Below are positions 12,492 to 16,649 of a stretch of 16,649 nt of DNA, piece after piece. How positions within the stretch are numbered: position 1 is the stretch's first letter; every line of letters begins with the position of its first letter. The notes beneath the pieces are model-generated. The model had not been told where the DNA came from. It did not search any database and worked only from the letters and a program-made list of their open reading frames with translations. The position numbers were made by a program, and so were the translations under genes. This DNA comes from Halobacteriales archaeon QS_9_68_42 (GTDB lineage Archaea > Halobacteriota > Halobacteria > Halobacteriales > Haloarculaceae), in the NCBI GenBank assembly GCA_003022905.1, contig PXSE01000018.1, forward strand, positions 4,446-21,094, in the 5' to 3' direction.

Positions 12492-13751
12492 TCAAGGCCA
12501 GGTGCCGCTCTCCTCGTAGGCGTCGAGGACGCGCTGGATGGCGACGACGTAGGCGGCTGTCCGGAAGTTCGGCAGGTCGTGTGCCTCGTAGGCGTCGATG
12601 AGGCCCTCGAACGCCTCGACGATGTGACGCTCCAGTTCTTCGTTGACGCGCTCTTCAGTCCAGTAGAACCGCTGACGGTTCTGGACCCACTCGAAGTACG
12701 AGACGGTGACGCCCCCGGCGTTGGCGAGGATGTCGGGGAAGACGTGGACGTCGGTCTCGGTGAGGACGTCGTCAGCGTCCGGCGTCAGCGGACCGTTGGC
12801 CGCCTCGACGACGATGTCGGCGCCCACGTCTCGTGCCAGTTCGGCGTCGATGGCGTTCTCCAGCGCCGCCGGCACCAGCAGGTCGACGTCCAGCGTCAGC
12901 AGTTCCTCGTTGGTCAGCTCCTGGCTCGCACCCTCGTAGCCCGTCACCGAACCGGTCTCGTTCTTGAACCGCTTGACGGCGTGGGCGTCGAGTCCGGTCG
13001 GGTCGTACACCGCCCCCGAGGAGTCCGAGACGGCGACGACGTCGGCGCCCAGTTCGGACTCCAGCAGTTTCGCCGCGACGCTGCCGGCGTTGCCGTACCC
13101 TTGGACGGCAACGCTGGCGCCCGTCATGTCCATCCCGAGGTAGTCGAACGCCTCGCGGGCGGTGAGCATCGTCGACCGGCCCGTTGCCTCGACGCGGCCG
13201 CGGGACCCCCCGGAGTCGATGGCCTTGCCCGTGACGACGCCCGGTTCGGTCGTCCCCTCCAGCGTCTCGTAGGTGTCCTTGATCCAGTTCATCTCCCGCT
13301 GGCCGGTGTTGACGTCGGGCGCGGGGATGTCCCGGTCCTCGCCGATGAACGGCCGGAGTTCCGTGGCAAACGAGCGGGTGATGCGCTCGAGTTCCCCGTC
13401 GGAGTACTCGATGGGGTTGATAACGATGCCGCCCTTCCCGCCGCCGTAGGGGATGTCCACGACGGCGCACTTGTATACCATCCACCCCGACAGCGCCTTC
13501 ACCTCGTCGCGGGTGACGCCCGGGTGGTACCGGATGCCGCCCTTGTACGGTCCCCGGTCGCCGTTGAACTGCGACCGGTATGCCCGGAACACCTCGAGGG
13601 ACCCGTCGTCGAGTTCGACCGTCAGGTTCGTCTCCAGCACGCGCTCCGGGTTTTTCAGGCGCTCGAGAGTGTCGGCGCCGACGTCGACGTGCTCCGCGGC
13701 GTCGTCGATCTGCTCCTGCAGGCTCTCGAATGGGTTGACGTCATCCGCCAT
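12492..13751 (-). CDS. gdhA: Glutamate dehydrogenase
   Basis: This 419-residue enzyme belongs to the Glu/Leu/Phe/Val dehydrogenase family and interconverts glutamate with 2-oxoglutarate plus ammonia. The substrate domain shows [11 protein letters not shown] (67-77, K70), K94, PYGGGKGG (101-108, catalytic K106) and PAPDVNTG (143-150, D146). The coenzyme Rossmann domain begins [11 protein letters not shown] (214-224), and [12 protein letters not shown] is also diagnostic. The length is normal for archaeal hexameric GDH. Several GDH paralogues with different coenzyme preference occur in haloarchaea; I cannot assign NAD or NADP from sequence alone. ATG 13751 is supported by GCTTAAGC at 13775-13782. 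Its neighbours citE and maoC suggest a link to glutamate-derived C5 acid metabolism. Confidence 0.93.
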   Translation of the reverse strand: MADDVNPFESLQEQIDDAAEHVDVGADTLERLKNPERVLETNLTVELDDGSLEVFRAYRSQFNGDRGPYKGGIRYHPGVTRDEVKALSGWMVYKCAVVDIPYGGGKGGIVINPIEYSDGELERITRSFATELRPFIGEDRDIPAPDVNTGQREMNWIKDTYETLEGTTEPGVVTGKAIDSGGSRGRVEATGRSTMLTAREAFDYLGMDMTGASVAVQGYGNAGSVAAKLLESELGADVVAVSDSSGAVYDPTGLDAHAVKRFKNETGSVTGYEGASQELTNEELLTLDVDLLVPAALENAIDAELARDVGADIVVEAANGPLTPDADDVLTETDVHVFPDILANAGGVTVSYFEWVQNRQRFYWTEERVNEELERHIVEAFEGLIDAYEAHDLPNFRTAAYVVAIQRVLDAYEESGTWP

Positions 13752-13774
13752 GCCCTCGTAGTCGGCCAGTCGGC

Positions 13775-13782
13775 GCTTAAGC
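13775..13782 (-). promoter_or_regulatory. TATA-like box of gdhA
   Basis: GCTTAAGC is centred about 27 bases before ATG 13751; the gene is therefore probably transcribed on its own even though citE lies upstream on the same strand. Confidence 0.55.
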
Positions 13783-13827
13783 GTGACGACTCATATCACT
13801 GATACATTGGGTGTGTGATTAAGGGAC

Positions 13828-14670
13828 TTACTCCCGGGCGGCGCGGTGCCGCTCCATCACCCGCTCGGCACGGGCGAGAAGCGGCGCGTCTATCATCTCG
13901 TCGTCAACGCGGAACACCCCCCGGTCGTCGGCCGCCTCGCGGGCCGCGAGCACCTTTTCGGCCCACTCGACTGCCTCGGGGTCGGGCGTGAACGCTTCAT
14001 TGATGACCGACAATTGGCCGGGGTGGACGGCCATCTTCCCGTCGTAGCCGAGTTGGGCGGCGAAGGCCGTCTCCTCGGCCAGACGGTCGTCGTCCTCGAT
14101 GTCGGTGAACACGGTGTCGATGGCGTCGACGCCCGCGGCGCCGGCCGCCAGCACGACGCGCTGGCGGGCGTACGAGACCTCCTCGCCGCCCTCGGTTCTG
14201 GTCGCGCCGATGTCCGCCGAGAGGTCCTCGGCGCCGAACAGCACCGCCTCGACCGCCGGCGTCGCCGCGATGTCTTCGGCGTTGAGCACGCCGCGGGCGG
14301 ACTCACACAGGGCCAACAGTGGGAGGTCTGCGCCCCGCTCGCGGACCAGTTCGTCGATTCGGCGGACGCCGGCGTCGGACTCGGCCTTCGGCACCATCAC
14401 GGAGTTGAGTCCGGCGCCGTCGGTCAGGACCGCGTCGAGGTCCTCGGCGGCCGTCGCCGGGTCGGCGTTGACCCGCGCGCAAACCTCACAATCGGGGCCG
14501 AACTCCGGGTCCGCCAGGATGTCGGCGACCGCCGCCCGCGCCTCCTCCTTCCGTGCCGGCGCGACGGCGTCCTCGAGGTCGAAGACGACCGTGTCGGCGC
14601 CGGCACCCGGCGCCTTCCGCATCAGCGACGGCTGGTCACCCGGCGAGAACAGCACGCTTCTGCGAGCCAT
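13828..14670 (-). CDS. CitE-type HpcH/HpaI aldolase family lyase (malyl-/citramalyl-CoA lyase-like)
   Basis: This 280-residue TIM-barrel protein has CitE-family motifs: SVLFSPGDQPSLMRKA (5-20), VVFDLEDAVAP (28-38), VMVPKAES (91-98), LCESARGVLNAEDIA (121-135, E123), LFGAEDLSADIG (144-155, D149) and GYDGKMAVHPGQ (208-219). Members cleave or hydrolyse 3-hydroxyacyl-CoA thioesters such as malyl-, methylmalyl- or citramalyl-CoA using a metal bound by the Glu and Asp. There is no citrate lyase alpha or gamma gene nearby, so true citrate lyase is unlikely. ATG 14670 has a TATA-like GTTAAGG 27 bases upstream. The nearby maoC-type hydratase and gdhA match a grouping known in haloarchaea. In actinobacteria CitE and a similar MaoC are also paired, in C5-dicarboxyl-CoA degradation. 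The exact substrate is unresolved. Confidence 0.85.
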   Translation of the reverse strand: MARRSVLFSPGDQPSLMRKAPGAGADTVVFDLEDAVAPARKEEARAAVADILADPEFGPDCEVCARVNADPATAAEDLDAVLTDGAGLNSVMVPKAESDAGVRRIDELVRERGADLPLLALCESARGVLNAEDIAATPAVEAVLFGAEDLSADIGATRTEGGEEVSYARQRVVLAAGAAGVDAIDTVFTDIEDDDRLAEETAFAAQLGYDGKMAVHPGQLSVINEAFTPDPEAVEWAEKVLAAREAADDRGVFRVDDEMIDAPLLARAERVMERHRAARE

Positions 14671-14693
14671 GCGTGATCACAGCGGCGGCGGCA

Positions 14694-14702
14694 CCTTAAC
14701 AG
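14694..14702 (-). promoter_or_regulatory. TATA-like box of the citE-type gene
   Basis: GACTGTTAAGG on the minus strand has its TTAA core about 27 bases before ATG 14670. Confidence 0.5.
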
Positions 14703-14975
14703 TCGTTGGTACCGCGAGCCGTCAGCGGGGACCGGTGGGCAATCCGACCCGTCGATTCGGTACGGAAACCGGTAGTTGGCGGAGCGTCCAGTGAGCCGAG
14801 CCGTCCCAGCATGTCCCCGATCCGGGCTCCGCGTGACCACGGCGGACCTGACTCGCGGGAGCGGCCGCGCCGTTCGATGCGTGCTCCGGGGGACCCGATC
14901 CACGTCTACCAAGACGAGACGGACGTAGCTGTGAGAGACGTAGGTTGATACCGGGGGCGTCCGTATCGGGTCATC
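14703..14975. other. Intergenic stretch between citE and the membrane-protein gene
   Basis: I see no supported gene in these 273 bases. A plus-strand 80-codon frame (14706-14948) is arginine/serine-rich and unlike haloarchaeal proteins. The 3' end holds a weak TATA-like TAGGTTGATA (14941-14950) for the gene at 14976. Confidence 0.5.
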
Positions 14976-15383
14976 ATGGGATCTCCCCTCCACGCGAGCC
15001 GCCTGGTACTGGCCGGAGGCGTCCTCCTCGTCGCTGCCATCACGTTCTCCGGGCTCCCGCAACCGTATCCGACCTGGCCGACAGTCGGGTCGATCCCGGT
15101 AAATCCCGAACTTGTTGTCCCGGGACTGCTTGGGCTCGTCGCTGTACTCGGGGCGCTCCGTGACGGGATCGCGGTGGGGTCGATCGCGATCGGAACGCTC
15201 GGCGTGGTGACGCTGTGGGTGGCGGCGACGAGCCTGTACGAGCTGTACGCAGGTACGGGCGGCGTGTTCTGGGGCGGGTTCTTTACCCTCATCAGTGGCG
15301 TCGCCCTGGCAGTTGGCGTGGTCGTACGGGATCTCCTACGCCGGAGCGGGCATCCCGGAGCGGTCCGGCGGCTCGGTGCGTGA
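14976..15383 (+). CDS. Four-helix integral membrane protein of unknown function
   Basis: The protein has 135 residues and four clear hydrophobic segments at about 10-27, 46-62, 65-86 and 92-115. A periplasm-side loop (LPQPYPTWPTVGSIPVNPE) follows the first helix, and the C-terminal tail is basic (RDLLRRSGHPGAVRRLGA). I recognise no family. It is notably poor in acidic residues for a haloarchaeal protein, which is expected for a membrane protein. The gene is divergent from citE and 108 bases upstream of maoC on the same strand. ATG 14976 is supported by a weak TATA-like element about 29 bases upstream. Confidence 0.75.
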   Translation: MGSPLHASRLVLAGGVLLVAAITFSGLPQPYPTWPTVGSIPVNPELVVPGLLGLVAVLGALRDGIAVGSIAIGTLGVVTLWVAATSLYELYAGTGGVFWGGFFTLISGVALAVGVVVRDLLRRSGHPGAVRRLGA

Positions 15384-15458
15384 CGCTCGCCCGCCGGAAC
15401 CGACGGCCGGCTGGCCGACCTGCGGGTGGCCCGACCGCGGACCGCCCTTCGTCCGGTA

Positions 15459-15467
15459 CCGTTTTGC
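15459..15467 (+). promoter_or_regulatory. TATA-like box of the maoC-type gene
   Basis: CCGTTTTGC is centred about 28 bases before ATG 15491, favouring that start over an upstream in-frame one. Confidence 0.5.
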
Positions 15468-15490
15468 TCTCGACGCCCCAGGCGGCTGTC

Positions 15491-16060
15491 ATGCCCGGAC
15501 GCTACTACGAGGAGTTCGAGGTCGGCGAGACCATCGAACACGACAAGCGCCGCACCGTCAGCGAGGCCGACAATCAGCGGTTCTGCGACATGACGATGAA
15601 CCAGCAACCGCTACACCTCGACGCCGACTTCGCCGCCGACTCGCAGTTCGGCGAGCGGCTCGTGAACGGCCTTTACACGATGAGCCTAGCGGTCGGGCTC
15701 ACCATCCCTGACACCACCGACGGCACTATCGTTGCCAACCTCTCGTACGACAACGTCGAGCACCCCACCCCGGTCTTTCACGGCGACACGGTCTACGCGC
15801 AGACGACGGTGACTGACAAGCGGGAGACCTCCGACGGCGAACGCGGCGTCGTCACGATGCACGTCGAAGCGTACAAAGTCGGCGAGGCGTCCGGCGCCTC
15901 GGAGGCATCGAGCGGGGGTCCCGCGAGCGAAGCGAGTGGGACCTCGCCGGAGCACGGGTCCGACGGCGAGCCGGGCGAGCCGCGAGACGAGCGGGACGGC
16001 GACGACACGCTGGTCTGTGAGTTCGACCGGACGGCGCTGTCGCTGAAGAGACCGGAGTAG
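15491..16060 (+). CDS. MaoC-family hot-dog (de)hydratase, CitE-associated type
   Basis: The product has 189 residues from ATG 15491 (MPGRYYEEFEVGETIEHDKR). It is a single hot-dog domain of the MaoC (R-enoyl-CoA hydratase) family. The active-site region reads CDMTMNQQPLHLDADFA (32-48): His42 is kept while the usual catalytic Asp and following Asn are Asn37 and Gln39. That pattern is typical of the subgroup paired with CitE proteins, whose members hydrate branched C5 dicarboxyl-CoAs such as mesaconyl- or itaconyl-CoA. Further family segments are FGERLVNGLYTMSLAVGL, TIVANLSYDNV and PTPVFHGDTVYAQT. An insertion of roughly 35-40 residues (about 131-170) rich in A, S, G, E and D splits the last two strands and contains a DNA palindrome. 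Its stop is 24 bases from that of the converging gene at 16085. Confidence 0.87.
   Translation: MPGRYYEEFEVGETIEHDKRRTVSEADNQRFCDMTMNQQPLHLDADFAADSQFGERLVNGLYTMSLAVGLTIPDTTDGTIVANLSYDNVEHPTPVFHGDTVYAQTTVTDKRETSDGERGVVTMHVEAYKVGEASGASEASSGGPASEASGTSPEHGSDGEPGEPRDERDGDDTLVCEFDRTALSLKRPE
15917..15943. repeat. Palindromic repeat inside the maoC-type gene
   Basis: GGTCCC (15917-15922) is perfectly complementary to GGGACC (15938-15943), extended by a G-T pair and a C-G pair. The interior CGCGAGCGAAGCGA is the reverse complement of window bases 1-14. It encodes part of the GPASEASGTS stretch of the protein. The pattern suggests a dispersed haloarchaeal palindromic element that entered a coding region in frame. 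Confidence 0.6.
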
Positions 16061-16084
16061 CGGAGTCGACGGCCGGTAGCCGTC

Positions 16085-16649
16085 TCAGGGCTGTCGGGCG
16101 CCGACGACCGTTTTCCGGGAGGCGTCGGTGAACCGCCGGAACGCCCCGGACTCGTCGCTCGCGGCTCGTGCCGCGGCGGGGCCGAAGTTGTAGGTGTCCG
16201 TCTCCTCGGGCGCTTCGATGATATAGGTGACCGTGCCGTCGGGCTGTACCTCGTCAAACTGGACGAATCTGACGCCGTCGGTCGTCTCGACGCTGTCGAA
16301 ATCCCCCTCAACGAGCTTCCAGCCGAACGGAATGCGGTCACGGACCGTCGCCTTCTTGTTCGCGTCGATCTCGAGCTCGACGCGGGCCACCTGCCCGGCC
16401 GTGTAGACGCTCGCACCGGTTTCCCGGGAGCCGGTCACCGTGAACACGTCCCCGATGTCGGTGCCGCCCTTGTCGTTGCCGACGAGGAAGTTGTCGGTGT
16501 ACGTGTCGAGCGTCTCGAGGTCGTCGTTTTCGGCGCGCTCGACGAGCGCTTCCGCGTCGGCGAATCCGCCGCCGATGTTGAAGCTACGGTACCCCTCGAG
16601 AACGTCGTTCGACGTCGCCTCGACGGTGACGATGACGTCCATCGGGTCC
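16085..16649 (-). CDS. C-terminal part of a larger, probably exported protein (partial)
   Basis: The frame is open to the window edge (codons upstream of the Met at 16642 read D-P), so this is the last 185-plus residues of a longer protein. It is beta-rich, with recurring patterns such as VIVTVEATSND, ARVELEIDANKKATVRDRIP and GTVTYIIEAPEETDTYNFGP. The extreme C-terminus (FRRFTDASRKTVVGARQP) resembles endings of haloarchaeal secreted or surface proteins, where a VVG motif follows a short disordered linker. I cannot name the family or the missing N-terminal domain. No C-terminal sorting or anchor helix is present. It converges on the maoC-type gene with 24 bases between stops. Confidence 0.7.
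   Translation of the reverse strand, partial: DPMDVIVTVEATSNDVLEGYRSFNIGGGFADAEALVERAENDDLETLDTYTDNFLVGNDKGGTDIGDVFTVTGSRETGASVYTAGQVARVELEIDANKKATVRDRIPFGWKLVEGDFDSVETTDGVRFVQFDEVQPDGTVTYIIEAPEETDTYNFGPAAARAASDESGAFRRFTDASRKTVVGARQP

Noticed and set aside
12237..13802. 521-codon plus-strand open frame opposite glutamate dehydrogenase
   Set aside because: gdhA on the other strand has all catalytic motifs; the antisense frame shows no family features. Only its first part, in the intergenic gap, is noted as coding-like.
13846..14676. 276-codon frame antisense to the citE-type gene
   Set aside because: It is a shadow of a well-conserved lyase; its translation lacks any known motif.
14706..14948. 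80-codon plus-strand frame in the citE intergenic region
   Set aside because: Arginine/serine-rich composition, no acidic bias, no promoter spacing and no recognisable domain.
15215..15490. N-terminal extension of the MaoC protein
   Set aside because: The in-frame extension overlaps the end of the membrane-protein gene in another frame and is arginine-rich; family similarity begins at ATG 15491, which has its own TATA-like box.
1..16649. CRISPR array, insertion-sequence transposase, integrase or rRNA
   Set aside because: No regularly spaced repeats, transposase or integrase motifs (such as DDE or tyrosine recombinase) or rRNA signatures were seen on either strand.

Overview
The window is from a halophilic archaeon (class Halobacteria); the genus cannot be fixed from sequence alone. 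The evidence is high G+C, strongly acidic predicted proteins, archaeal TATA-like boxes about 27 bases upstream of start codons (leaderless transcripts), an archaeal tRNA-Arg without encoded CCA, and archaeal isoprenoid-lipid enzymes (phosphomevalonate decarboxylase and digeranylgeranylglyceryl phosphate synthase).

Layout. 1-211: a gene-free stretch with three successive hairpins. 212-2373: a four-helix membrane protein (-), a small coiled-coil acidic protein (+), a CoA-binding protein (-) and the lipid prenyltransferase (-). 2464-2538: tRNA-Arg(UCG). 2539-4460: a small accessory island next to the tRNA. It holds a 46-codon gene, a Doc/Fic toxin gene broken by two frameshifts, an intact DUF433/DUF5615 toxin-antitoxin-like pair, and four related GTTCGA-type palindromes. 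Two of the palindromes sit in 33-base direct repeats whose ends resemble the tRNA 3' end. 4465-6107: a translationally coupled signalling pair (pseudo-receiver plus GAF protein, then a RecA-like DUF7504-type protein lacking a P-loop). 6356-8146: a fumarate reductase/succinate dehydrogenase-type flavoprotein with no partner subunits nearby.

8207-9234: a DoxX-type membrane protein gene broken by a deletion. 9501-9794: a small membrane/zinc-ribbon protein with an in-frame amber codon after codon 16. 9919-10164: a ribbon-helix-helix protein. 10176-10913: a DUF429 protein. 10987-11233: a small membrane protein broken by one extra base. 11267-12238: phosphomevalonate decarboxylase. 12492-16060: glutamate dehydrogenase, a CitE-type lyase, a four-helix membrane protein and a MaoC hydratase, the last enlarged by an insertion carrying a palindromic repeat. 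16085-16649: the C-terminal part of a larger, probably exported protein that runs off the window.

How the parts fit: mvaD and the prenyltransferase both serve archaeal membrane-lipid synthesis. gdhA, citE and maoC are neighbours whose enzyme families meet in branched C5 acid/mesaconyl-CoA chemistry, including the haloarchaeal methylaspartate cycle, but the diagnostic genes of that cycle are not in the window. Three genes with broken reading frames and one with an in-frame stop in under 17 kb is unusual. It points either to real gene decay around the island and elsewhere or to base-level errors in the sequence; the DoxX lesion looks like a true deletion.
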